From Ilumatobacteraceae bacterium (lineage in GTDB: Bacteria > Actinomycetota > Acidimicrobiia > Acidimicrobiales > Ilumatobacteraceae), in contig JALRDI010000301.1 in NCBI GenBank assembly GCA_023257035.1, positions 1 through 10,764 on the forward strand: 10,764 nt of DNA, read 5' to 3'. Of the stretch, positions 1 to 6,895 are shown in pieces. The notes beneath the pieces are model-generated. The model was not told where the DNA came from and ran no database searches. It saw nothing but the letters and a program-made list of their open reading frames with translations. Each line of letters opens with the position of its first letter. Position 1 is the stretch's first letter. The translations under genes and the position numbers were made by a program.

Positions 1-572
1 GAGAGTCCGTGCAACTGCGGTACTGCGGTGAGGCTGAAATTGTCGGTGTCCGCTCCATAAATGGATCCAACCAGAGCGTCGACGAGGCGGTCGTGCACGT
101 GGCGACCAAATCGACTTCGTGTCCACTTGCCGATCGAGTCATGGCCGATGTCACTTCGCGGCCGAAGGAGGTCGAGCGCGGCTCTGCCGAGGCCAACAGG
201 TGGGATTAATCCCGATCTCGCGATCGACAGCAGCGATGTGGGTACTCCGAGCGCGAGGTCTGAAGGAATCGGGTACAGCTTCCCAGCCCAAATTGCTGCA
301 GAAGCAGTGGTAGGCGAGACGAGGTGCTCTCCGAGGCCAACTGCCGAGGCAAGTTGCACAGCGTGGGGAGTCCTGACGAGAAATGCATCTGCTCCCTCGT
401 CGACCTGGGTGTCTCCAAACGAAGAGGTCTTAATTTTCCCGCCGAGCCTCGACTCAGATTCGAGTAGAACGATCTCTGTATCGAGCCCTTCGGTGAGTTC
501 AGTCAGGCGATGCACAGCAGCTACTCCCGTGATGCCGCCACCGACGACAACGATTCGTGAGGGAGCAGTCAC
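1..572 (-). CDS. hemY: Protoporphyrinogen/coproporphyrinogen oxidase HemY-type (N-terminal part, cut by window edge)
   Basis: FAD-dependent oxidase that removes six electrons from coproporphyrinogen III (Gram-positive CgoX) or protoporphyrinogen IX late in heme synthesis. About 190 N-terminal residues are visible, where the full family length is about 450-480. The read shows a dinucleotide-binding loop VVVGGGITG at residues 8-16, then LLESESRLGGK at about 36-46 (acidic ribose ligand followed by the GG motif), and DEGADAFLVRTP. Near the cut is FGRHVHDRLVDALVGSIYGAD, the family's conserved stretch before the substrate domain. The start is GTG at 572, just upstream of the FAD loop and 5 nt after the hemH stop, so translational coupling is likely; no good ribosome binding site is seen. 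It is the third gene of hemE-hemH-hemY. The family assignment is secure. Whether the substrate is copro- or protoporphyrinogen is inferred from the Gram-positive-type context. Confidence 0.93.
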   Translation of the reverse strand, partial: MTAPSRIVVVGGGITGVAAVHRLTELTEGLDTEIVLLESESRLGGKIKTSSFGDTQVDEGADAFLVRTPHAVQLASAVGLGEHLVSPTTASAAIWAGKLYPIPSDLALGVPTSLLSIARSGLIPPVGLGRAALDLLRPRSDIGHDSIGKWTRSRFGRHVHDRLVDALVGSIYGADTDNFSLTAVPQLHGL

Positions 573-577
573 GGCGG

Positions 578-1507
578 TTACCCAGCGGAGATCACGCGGT
601 GGGCCAAGGCCTTCAGTACTTCACTGTCATCGTTTACGCAGGCGGTGCGATCGAAGGCAAGCCCAACACCCTCGGCGCGTGCTCGTGCTTCGATGTCGAG
701 GTCGTACAACACCTCAAGGTGGTCGGCAACGAAACCCACTGCACTCACGATGATTCCGGAGTGCTCACCACGAGCGCCAACGTCGTCGATGACGTCAAGA
801 ATGTCGGGGCCGATCCATGGCTCTGGCGTGCGGCCTGCGCTCTGCCACCCGATCGACCAACCATGTCCCTCGTCGAGCCCAACGATCTTCGCAACTGCTT
901 CTGCGGTCGAGTGCAGTTCATGAGGGTACGGGTCACCTGCAGCGATAATTCGCTCTGGAAGTGAATGAGCGGTGAAGACAACATGTGCATTTCCGTTCAT
1001 GTTGTCGAGTCGTTGAGAGAGGTCGCGGGCGATGAATTCGACGAATGCGGGCTCAGTTGCCCAACTCTCGACACCTGAAACAGAAATACCGTGGGGCTCG
1101 GCGGCGGTGCGAGTTCGGTCGAGGTACTGACCAATCGAATACGACGAGTAGTGGGGAGCGAGCACGAGGCCGGTGATCTTTGAGACGCCTTCCTGAGCAA
1201 GTTTTTCGACCGATGCCTCGATTTTTGGATCAGCATGCTTGAGGCCCAGCTCGACACGGAATCCACCGGGGTCAAGTACATCAAGTTGGTGCTGAAGTTG
1301 TTGCTGCTGGCGTTCGGTGAGCGCTGCGAGTGGTGAAAGTCCGCCAATGGCCTCGTAGCGGGCGACGAGGTCAGCGAGTGCTTCTGGGGTGGGTGGGCGT
1401 CCGCGCCGGATGTCGGTGTAGTACGGCTCAATCTCATCGCGGTGACGAGGCGTTCCGTACGCCATCAGCATGACTGCAGTGTGCGGATGAGTAGATGATG
1501 AGTTCAT
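578..1507 (-). CDS. hemH: Ferrochelatase (coproporphyrin III ferrochelatase type)
   Basis: Inserts Fe2+ into coproporphyrin III or protoporphyrin IX. The 309 residues are close to the length of soluble Bacillus HemH. Visible motifs are YGTPR at 17-21, YYTDIRRGRPPTPE at 29-42, GGLSPL at 55-60, the metal-site FTAHSLPER with His181, WQSAGRTPEPWIGPD at 221-235, and GFVADHLEVLYD at 258-269 with Glu265. His181 and Glu265 match the active-site His/Glu pair of the family. There is no C-terminal membrane helix. Cys290 is the only cysteine, so the [2Fe-2S] cluster known from many actinobacterial ferrochelatases cannot form. The ATG start overlaps the hemE stop in an ATGA, and the stop lies 5 nt before hemY. 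The protein is probably cytoplasmic and translated together with its neighbours. Confidence 0.96.
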   Translation of the reverse strand: MNSSSTHPHTAVMLMAYGTPRHRDEIEPYYTDIRRGRPPTPEALADLVARYEAIGGLSPLAALTERQQQQLQHQLDVLDPGGFRVELGLKHADPKIEASVEKLAQEGVSKITGLVLAPHYSSYSIGQYLDRTRTAAEPHGISVSGVESWATEPAFVEFIARDLSQRLDNMNGNAHVVFTAHSLPERIIAAGDPYPHELHSTAEAVAKIVGLDEGHGWSIGWQSAGRTPEPWIGPDILDVIDDVGARGEHSGIIVSAVGFVADHLEVLYDLDIEARARAEGVGLAFDRTACVNDDSEVLKALAHRVISAG

Positions 1508-2553
1508 GACGGGGGGTTCTCCGTAGCGGTCTGTTCATGGATGAAAGCCACAATTTCTGTGAGAACACCTGGGTCGGTATCTGGTTGAACTCCGTGTCCA
1601 AGATTGAAGATGTGGCCGGGGTGTCCACCATTGTCGCTGAGCACTTTCGCTGCACCATCGAGCGCAATATTTGCCCCGGCGAGTACGAGAGCGGGGTCGA
1701 GGTTGCCCTGCACAATGAGATCTGACCCCATCCGGGTGCGGGCCGATGAGATCGGCGTACGCCAGTCGAGTCCGAGGACCTGAGGCCCGGCAGCGTGCAT
1801 CGACTCGAGAAGGTGATCGCAACCGATGCCGAAGTGAATTCCTGGTGCGTCGGCGTGCCGTTCGTTGAGGGTCGAAAACACGCGAGTCGAGTGTGGGGCA
1901 ACAAAGGATTCGTAGTCGCGAACTGACAGTGCACCTGCCCACGAGTCGAAAAGTTGGAATGCTTGTGCTCCGTGCGAGAGCTGCGCAGAGATGAACTCAA
2001 TTGCGTAGTCGGTGAGCCGCTCCATTAGGTCATGCCACAGATCTGGGTCTGTGTGCATCATTGCCTTCGTGTGCTGATAGGTGCGGCTTGGTGCCCCTTC
2101 GATGAGGTAGCTCGCAACCGTGAATGGCGCGCCTGCGAAGGCAAGCAGTGGGACCGCTGTCGGCAGCTCATTTACGAGAATGTCTACTGTTTCTGTCACG
2201 TGGCTGATGTCGTCAGCGGTGAGCGGTGGTAGCCGGCGGAGGTCGCCTTGTGAGCGAAATGGATGTTCAGCAACCGGCCCTGTTCCTGGGGTGACGTCAA
2301 TGCCGAATCCGGCTGCGTGCACTGGCACGACGATGTCACTGAACAGAACTGCTGCATCGACGTTGTGTCGGCGCACCGGTTGCAATGTGATCTCGGCAGC
2401 AAGTTCAGGTTGGGCGATTGCATCAAGAATTGAGCCGTTTCCACGGATCTCTCGGTACTCGGGGAGGCTCCGACCGGCCTGCCTCATAAACCACACCGGA
2501 GTGTGGTGTGGACGGTGTCCGGAACTTGCGTTGATGAAGGGGGAATTGGTCAT
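1504..2553 (-). CDS. hemE: Uroporphyrinogen decarboxylase
   Basis: Removes the four acetate carboxyls of uroporphyrinogen III to give coproporphyrinogen III, the last step shared by the heme branches. Numbered from the ATG at 2553 (349 aa, normal for the family), it shows the signature PVWFMRQAGR at 19-28 and LFSDIVV with catalytic-site Asp73. It also has GAPFTVASYLIEG with Tyr149, FDSWAGALS, QGNLDP, and HIFNLGHGV with His320. The Asp, Tyr and His correspond to the active-site residues known from the human enzyme. An in-frame GTG at 2574 would add seven residues. Neither start has a clear Shine-Dalgarno sequence; ATG is preferred because it leaves more room for the divergent promoters. This is the first gene of the hemEHY operon and is transcribed away from helD. 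Confidence 0.97.
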   Translation of the reverse strand: MTNSPFINASSGHRPHHTPVWFMRQAGRSLPEYREIRGNGSILDAIAQPELAAEITLQPVRRHNVDAAVLFSDIVVPVHAAGFGIDVTPGTGPVAEHPFRSQGDLRRLPPLTADDISHVTETVDILVNELPTAVPLLAFAGAPFTVASYLIEGAPSRTYQHTKAMMHTDPDLWHDLMERLTDYAIEFISAQLSHGAQAFQLFDSWAGALSVRDYESFVAPHSTRVFSTLNERHADAPGIHFGIGCDHLLESMHAAGPQVLGLDWRTPISSARTRMGSDLIVQGNLDPALVLAGANIALDGAAKVLSDNGGHPGHIFNLGHGVQPDTDPGVLTEIVAFIHEQTATENPPS

Positions 2554-2657
2554 AAAAGCATTGCCAACAGGCACTGATGAAGATATCTGGACGGGTACAC
2601 TTGTTGGACTCCAAAACCGAGTTCACCCCCCGAACTTGGCGCAGGAGCCCGAGAACG
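2554..2657. promoter_or_regulatory. Divergent hemE / helD intergenic region with candidate helD promoter
   Basis: This 104-bp gap between two divergent starts must hold promoters for both directions. On the plus strand, TTGCCA at 2561-2566 lies exactly 17 nt before TATCTG at 2584-2589, a plausible but imperfect -35/-10 pair for helD. TACACT at 2596-2601 is an alternative -10 without a good -35. For helD, AGGAG at 2643-2647 sits 10 nt before the ATG. No convincing minus-strand promoter for hemE was found. The promoter is inferred from hexamer resemblance only. Confidence 0.3.
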
Positions 2658-4793
2658 ATGACCCAGTTACACCCAGAGATCGCCGACGAGCAAAACTTCG
2701 TCAATCACGCCTACGACTGCTTAGAAAGCAGCCGTACGGCCGCTTGGCGGATGCGTGACATGCACGAAGCCGACCTAGGCGGCACGTTCCAGGCCCGATT
2801 TGAACGCAACGCAGTTGATGAGGCGTTGGTGAAACGCCTCGTTGAACTTGACCTCGGCGATGCGGCACTCGTATTCGGCCGAATTGACCGTGACGATCCA
2901 GAGATCGAAGGAACTGAAGCGTTCCATATCGGTCGTCTTGCGGTGTCAGATGAAGATCGTGAGCCGGTCGTTATCGATTGGCGGGCACCAGTCGCTGAGC
3001 CGTTTTACAGAGCGACGGGTCGCGACCCAATGGGGCTCGTTCGACGCCGACATTTCGTGGTCGAGGGTCGCTCGGTCTTGGGTCTCGAAGACGAACTATT
3101 CGGCGAGGGGCATATCGGTATTGGTGACGATGGCCTGACGTCGTCGCAGAATGAATTGCGGGGCTACAGCACCTTGGTTGCTTCGCTCGAGCGTGGGCGA
3201 ACGGGCACCCTTGGCGACATTGTTGCCACAATCCAGGCAGAGCAGGACGAGATTATTCGCTCGCCGCAGTCTGGTGTCTTGGTCGTTCAAGGAGGCCCGG
3301 GCACTGGCAAGACGGTTGTTGCCCTCCATCGGGCCGCATATTTGCTGTACACCCACCGGTTCCCGCTCGAAGACTTGGGTGTGCTGGTTATCGGGCCGAA
3401 CAGGGTGTTCCTTCGCTACATCGAACAAGTGCTTCCGTCCCTCGGTGAAGCCGGTATTGAGCAGGTGGTACTGAGCGACCTCATTCCCGGAGTTCGCGTC
3501 CGCGGTAGCGACAGAGAAGCAACGGCTCGAGTCAAAGGTCTACCCGAGATGTCTCGGGTAATTGACCGCGCAATTCGCGATCGTGAACGGCCATTGCGAG
3601 AGGACGTGACGTTTCCGTTTAGGTCGGGCTACGTCCGCTTACGTGCAGCAGAAACTGAAGCCATCATCAGGGGGGCGCGACGTGGCCAGCGGCGTCACAA
3701 TGCGGCTCGGCGTCACGTCGAAAACGAAATCTGGTCGGCTCTTGCGGCGAACTGGCGTGAAGCAGACGTCACTCCAGAGGATGTTCGTTCTGAACTTCGT
3801 GGCCGTTATGAGGTGCGCGAGATGTTTGAACGTATGTGGCCGGTACTCACTCCCGCTCAGCTGCTTCATGACTTGTTTGGGTCGAAGGCATTGATTCGAT
3901 CTGCAAGCGGCAATCTGCTGAATGAGGACGAACAGCAGTTGCTCTATCGCCCACGAAATGAATCAGTTGACGAAGTGGCTTGGACCGCAGCCGATGTCGC
4001 GCTGCTCGACGATGCGCGGGAGGCACTTGGGCCGCGACCGAATCGTTTAGGCAAAATCGATGACGCTGATGAGATCCGGACCTATGGCCACATCGTGGTC
4101 GATGAGGTGCAAGACCTGTCGCCGATGGAACTCAAGATGGTCAGCCGAAGGTCGCTCAATGGCTCGATGACGGTGGTGGGAGATATCGCGCAAGCGACCG
4201 GACCGTCTGCGCCTTCTGATTGGGAAGACGTTCTAGAGCACTTACCGACGAGGCGCGAACCACGCGTGATTGGTCTTTCAGTTGGTTACCGAATTCCTCA
4301 GCAAATTATGAACCTTGCGAATTGCGTCATGGCCGCAGCCGCCCCAGGGCTTCGTGCCCCTGAGTCGGTTCGACAGGGTGATGCTGATCCACGGATCATC
4401 TCGACAGAAGATGTCTGTTCGAGCGTTGCTGATGAAGCTCGTCGACTGAGCGAGGAGTTGGCAGGCGGATCAATCGCGATCGTCGCAACAGATGAGCGGT
4501 GTGACGAATTATCTGATGCCCTTGACCGCAACGGAATTATGCACGGAAGGGCGGCGGCAGGTCTCGGGAAGGGGATCACTGTCGTTCCGGTGAGCGTTGT
4601 GAAGGGTCTTGAACTTGACGGAGTAATCGTCGTAGAGCCCGCTGACATCGTCGAGTCGAGCGATCGAGGTTTACGTTCGCTCTTTGTGGCATTGACTCGT
4701 TCAACGAGGCGACTCAGCGTGATCCATGGTCGTCCGCTGCCAGAATCAATGATCAGCAATTCGATGTCTGATCCAGTGGCCGCTCACAACTGA
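2658..4793 (+). CDS. helD: HelD-family RNA polymerase-recycling ATPase (UvrD-like superfamily 1)
   Basis: HelD proteins enter the RNA polymerase channels and use ATP to free polymerase stalled on DNA or RNA. The 711 residues start at the ATG at 2658, which has AGGAG 10 nt upstream; an in-frame ATG at 2577 would add 27 unlike-looking residues. A helical N-terminal segment precedes FGRID and VVIDWRAPVAEPFYRAT, typical of HelD. The SF1 motifs follow in order: Walker A GGPGTGKT at 212-219, Walker B VVDEVQD ending at 486, GDIAQATG at 508-515, LSVGYRIPQQI, VSVVKGLELDGVIV, and LFVALTRSTRRLSV at about 675-688. Size and motifs fit the actinobacterial class II HelD; some relatives (HelR) confer rifampicin tolerance. 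It stands alone, divergent from hemE. It is not UvrD or PcrA, because the DWRAPVAEPFYRA block belongs to HelD. Confidence 0.93.
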   Translation: MTQLHPEIADEQNFVNHAYDCLESSRTAAWRMRDMHEADLGGTFQARFERNAVDEALVKRLVELDLGDAALVFGRIDRDDPEIEGTEAFHIGRLAVSDEDREPVVIDWRAPVAEPFYRATGRDPMGLVRRRHFVVEGRSVLGLEDELFGEGHIGIGDDGLTSSQNELRGYSTLVASLERGRTGTLGDIVATIQAEQDEIIRSPQSGVLVVQGGPGTGKTVVALHRAAYLLYTHRFPLEDLGVLVIGPNRVFLRYIEQVLPSLGEAGIEQVVLSDLIPGVRVRGSDREATARVKGLPEMSRVIDRAIRDRERPLREDVTFPFRSGYVRLRAAETEAIIRGARRGQRRHNAARRHVENEIWSALAANWREADVTPEDVRSELRGRYEVREMFERMWPVLTPAQLLHDLFGSKALIRSASGNLLNEDEQQLLYRPRNESVDEVAWTAADVALLDDAREALGPRPNRLGKIDDADEIRTYGHIVVDEVQDLSPMELKMVSRRSLNGSMTVVGDIAQATGPSAPSDWEDVLEHLPTRREPRVIGLSVGYRIPQQIMNLANCVMAAAAPGLRAPESVRQGDADPRIISTEDVCSSVADEARRLSEELAGGSIAIVATDERCDELSDALDRNGIMHGRAAAGLGKGITVVPVSVVKGLELDGVIVVEPADIVESSDRGLRSLFVALTRSTRRLSVIHGRPLPESMISNSMSDPVAAHN

Positions 4794-4809
4794 CCAACAG
4801 GGTTGTTGG
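4794..4809. terminator. Short hairpin between convergent helD and lipoprotein gene (possible terminator)
   Basis: CCAACA at 4794-4799 pairs perfectly with TGTTGG at 4804-4809 around a 4-nt loop, directly after the helD stop. The 40-bp gap separates two convergent genes, where a bidirectional terminator would be expected. The stem is only six pairs, and no T-rich run follows on either strand, so an intrinsic terminator is doubtful. Confidence 0.25.
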
Positions 4810-4833
4810 CGGTCGATGATCGCTAGAGGGTTC

Positions 4834-5247
4834 CTATCGAATGCTTGCAGCAATATCGATGAAGAGTTTCCATGCCTTCGATGCGTCTGCAGGGCGTCGG
4901 CGCTCAACCGATAGTTCAGTGAGGGTGATGACCTCATAGAAGCCAAAGTGGCTGTCAGGAAAATCTGTTTTGACGTCGCCCTCGATGGTTTCCCAAGATT
5001 GAAGAATTGTGGCGAGAATCTCGTCAGCTGACCCGTCGTTTTCGACAATTGCATCGCTCAGATCATTGAGGGACTGATCAATGATGTCGAGGTGTTCAGC
5101 GAATGTCGGCGCAACATCGGCGGTCTCATCCGCTGTGTCGACCATTGAGGTTGATGTTTCAACAAGCGATTCTTCGATGTACGTCGCTCCGCATGCAGAA
5201 AGTAGTGAGCTCACGACAAGAACAGGAATGAGGCGGCGGATCAACAT
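4834..5247 (-). CDS. Small predicted lipoprotein of unknown function
   Basis: The 137 residues have a classic lipoprotein signal: RR near the N-terminus, a hydrophobic stretch, and the lipobox LLSAC with Cys19 as the lipidation and cleavage site. The mature part is acidic and mainly helical in appearance. It starts with an STSMVDTADETAD-like spacer and ends with FYEVITLTELSVERRRPADASKAW and a short helix. I recognise no domain. It is probably exported and anchored to the outer face of the membrane. The ATG at 5247 comes 9 nt after the stop of the DtxR-type gene, so the two are probably co-transcribed. That placement makes a link to metal homeostasis possible, but this is inference from position only, since no metal-binding His or Cys cluster is seen. 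Confidence 0.8.
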   Translation of the reverse strand: MLIRRLIPVLVVSSLLSACGATYIEESLVETSTSMVDTADETADVAPTFAEHLDIIDQSLNDLSDAIVENDGSADEILATILQSWETIEGDVKTDFPDSHFGFYEVITLTELSVERRRPADASKAWKLFIDIAASIR

Positions 5248-5256
5248 GTGAAGGCG

Positions 5257-5916
5257 TCACCCGGTAACAAGAATTCGTTCGCTAATGAACGCGCTGATCT
5301 CAACCGTTGTTCCGTCGAGATCGACAACAAGCCCGCCGTCATCTGTCGTTGATCGAACCGATCCCTGTCGTCCGGGGGTGAAGCCGAACTCTTCGAGGAA
5401 CTCCAACGTGCCGTCTTCGAATTCGAGTTCCTCAGGAATTCGAACGATGACGAAATCTTCCCCGACAGTGTGATCGATCAGAGCTGTTGCGTCAGGGGCC
5501 TCGTAGCCAGACCCTGGAATTGGATTTCCGTGAGGGCATGTCGTCGGCGAGTCGAGCAGGCGATTCATTGCAGCTTCAACAGATTCGCTCATGACGTGCT
5601 CCCAGCGACCTGCTTCATGATGTGATTCAGCCCAGGAGAGTTGGAGCACATCGGTAAGGAACCGTTCGGCGAGGCGGTGCCGCCGAACAACGCTCTGCGC
5701 AAGCTCTTCTCCTTGCGCCGTGAGGACGATTGACGGCGAAGTTTCTACGAGACCCTCTGATTCGAGACGTCGCATCATTTCACTTACTGCAGGACGGCTG
5801 ACATCGAGGCGTTCGGCAATTCGTGCCTGAATGACATCAACACCGTCTTCGCGGAGCTCGAAGATGCAGTTGCAATACTCCTCGAACGCAGGATGGTGTT
5901 CGCCGGCGATCGCCAT
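5257..5916 (-). CDS. DtxR/IdeR-family metal-dependent transcriptional repressor
   Basis: Three-domain metalloregulator of 219 aa, the usual size for DtxR/IdeR with the SH3-like tail. The winged helix-turn-helix spans about residues 10-70, with ARIAERLDVSRPAVSEMMRRLE as its helix-turn-helix. The dimerisation and metal domain at about 71-135 carries RHRLAERFL and EAGRWEHVMS, then PHGNPIPG. The C-terminal FeoA/SH3-like domain covers about 145-219. Aligned by eye to DtxR, the ancillary ligands His79, Glu83 and His98 are kept as His80, Glu84 and His99. Glu105 and His106 of the primary site are Glu106 and His107. Cys102 is replaced by Gly103 and Met10 by Glu13, so the preferred metal (Fe or Mn) is uncertain. 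The ATG at 5916 has only a weak ribosome site. A tandem repeat lies just upstream. The lipoprotein gene follows 9 nt after the stop. Confidence 0.92.
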   Translation of the reverse strand: MAIAGEHHPAFEEYCNCIFELREDGVDVIQARIAERLDVSRPAVSEMMRRLESEGLVETSPSIVLTAQGEELAQSVVRRHRLAERFLTDVLQLSWAESHHEAGRWEHVMSESVEAAMNRLLDSPTTCPHGNPIPGSGYEAPDATALIDHTVGEDFVIVRIPEELEFEDGTLEFLEEFGFTPGRQGSVRSTTDDGGLVVDLDGTTVEISAFISERILVTG

Positions 5917-5946
5917 GAGATTGAGCCTACGTTGCTTTCTTGGCGA

Positions 5947-5970
5947 GTGCTGAAATGATCGTGCTGAAAT
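5947..5970. repeat. Tandem 10-bp direct repeat upstream of the DtxR-type gene (possible operator)
   Basis: GTGCTGAAAT occurs at 5947-5956 and again, identically, at 5961-5970, separated by GATC (14-bp period). It lies 31-54 bp upstream of the ATG of the DtxR-type repressor, in the 64-bp gap after the TetR stop. Position and exact repetition suggest a regulator-binding site. It does not match the TTAGG-type DtxR/IdeR box, so the binding protein is unknown. Confidence 0.45.
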
Positions 5971-5972
5971 AT

Positions 5973-5980
5973 CTAGCTAG
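5973..5980. promoter_or_regulatory. CTAGCTAG palindrome next to the direct repeat
   Basis: A perfect 8-bp palindrome, CTAGCTAG, abuts the TetR stop codon and lies 2 bp from the tandem repeat. The wider minus-strand context TTAACTAGCTAGAT bears a loose resemblance to the inner half of a DtxR/IdeR box, but the spacing is off by one base. It may be part of an operator. A palindrome this short can also occur by chance. Confidence 0.2.
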
Positions 5981-6574
5981 TTAAGAAGTGGTTGGGGTAA
6001 GGGCTCGTAAGCCTGCCCACGCAAGCGCGCTCATGACAGAGGCAACAGCGTCAGCATCAAACTTGAGATTGTTCTCAATGAGCCGACGGCTGGCACCCTC
6101 GGCGAGACCGATGATGGCGTGGGCGATCAGTGCCTGTTCCTCGCTGTCAACGTCGGCCATGATCATCGATCCGACAGCGCCGGCTATCTCGGAAGTGATC
6201 AGTCGGATCTGAGCGGAGAACTCGTCGTCATGACGAGCAGCGCCTCCGAAGAGAAGACGAAATCCGTCTTGATGGGTTGTCACCCAGTGGAAGTAGGCCT
6301 GGAAGCCGCGCTGGGTTTGGGTCTTCCCGTCGGTTGCATCACGCGTTGCGCTGGTGACCGTCTCGATCATTTCATTTCCAACGGTTTCAATGAGTGCCGA
6401 GTACAACTCGCGTTTAGAGCCGAAGTGTTGGTAGATCACTGGCTTCGTCACACCGACGGCGTCCGCAATGTCGTTCATTGACGTGTCGTGAAAGCCGCGC
6501 TCGCTAAAGATTTGCAGGGCGCTTTCCAAAATGTGTTGGCGTCGCAGGGGAGCGGCGAGGCGGATCTGGCTCAT
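5981..6574 (-). CDS. TetR/AcrR-family transcriptional regulator
   Basis: The 197 residues are the family norm. The N-terminal DNA-binding domain runs from about residue 10 to 57. RRQHILESALQIFSERGF is helix 1 and its turn, TSMNDIADAVGVTKPVIYQHFGSKREL contains the helix-turn-helix at about 31-50, and YQHFGSK is the hallmark. The remaining helical domain (about 60-197) binds the ligand and dimerises; its ligand cannot be read from sequence. FHWVTTHQDGFRLLF in the ligand domain resembles TetR members that sense hydrophobic molecules or acyl-CoA, but this is weak. The start is the ATG at 6574, with no strong ribosome site. The small membrane-protein gene ends 31 nt upstream, and the DtxR-type gene starts 64 nt downstream. 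A target among the neighbours, including the EchA6-like gene, is possible but unproven. Confidence 0.92.
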   Translation of the reverse strand: MSQIRLAAPLRRQHILESALQIFSERGFHDTSMNDIADAVGVTKPVIYQHFGSKRELYSALIETVGNEMIETVTSATRDATDGKTQTQRGFQAYFHWVTTHQDGFRLLFGGAARHDDEFSAQIRLITSEIAGAVGSMIMADVDSEEQALIAHAIIGLAEGASRRLIENNLKFDADAVASVMSALAWAGLRALTPTTS

Positions 6575-6605
6575 GGTGGAACGTTGAGGATGAAGGGTGG
6601 AGAAC

Positions 6606-6884
6606 CTAGAGGTTGTTCTCTACATCTTCTCGTTCAGCCGCCTTCACGGCGTAGCCAAGCACGATTGATGGAGCGAGCAGGACGAAGGAGATCACGAGGC
6701 AAACAACAACTGTTGTTGCGAGTGTGGATGAAAATCCGATGGCGAATGCAATGATGAAAATTGCGACGGCGAGCGCAAGAACGAGATAGCCGACACGATT
6801 TGCGAGCAGCGTCCACTTTGCGACCACAGCTCGCCGCTGTCGAACATGGTCGGTGTGATTAATACGATCTGTTTCGTCTGCCAT
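6606..6884 (-). CDS. Small two-helix membrane protein of unknown function
   Basis: The 92 residues have a polar, charged N-terminus (about 1-30, with RQRR), then two hydrophobic segments: about 31-50 (GYLVLALAVAIFIIAFAIGF) and about 55-80 (VVVCLVISFVLLAPSIVLGY). A short acidic tail (EREDVENN) ends the protein. Basic residues before helix 1 and the short loop between helices suggest that both ends are cytoplasmic. I recognise no family. The composition and codon phase look like real coding sequence, and it is followed 31 nt later by the TetR gene on the same strand. Its ATG is only 11 bp from the start of the divergent EchA6-like gene, so its promoter must lie inside that gene's 5' end. A membrane target of the TetR regulator is one guess. 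Confidence 0.75.
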   Translation of the reverse strand: MADETDRINHTDHVRQRRAVVAKWTLLANRVGYLVLALAVAIFIIAFAIGFSSTLATTVVVCLVISFVLLAPSIVLGYAVKAAEREDVENNL

Positions 6885-6895
6885 AGGGTGCTCTC

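Noticed and set aside
61..753. A 230-codon plus-strand open frame across the hemY/hemH region
   Set aside because: It is antisense to conserved heme genes, its product is low-complexity Ser/Arg-rich, and the minus-strand reading carries all the family motifs.
1434..2000. A 188-codon minus-strand open frame within hemE
   Set aside because: It is in a different frame of the same strand as hemE, has no recognisable domain, and is a shadow of the conserved gene.
2491..2511. Perfect 7-bp inverted repeat CCACACC/GGTGTGG with a 7-nt loop near the start of hemE
   Set aside because: It lies inside conserved hemE codons (His-His-Thr-Pro-Val-Trp) and is explained by them; nothing else marks it as regulatory.
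4298..4759. A 153-codon minus-strand open frame opposite helD
   Set aside because: It is antisense to the conserved helicase motifs and has Ser/Pro/Thr-rich shadow composition.
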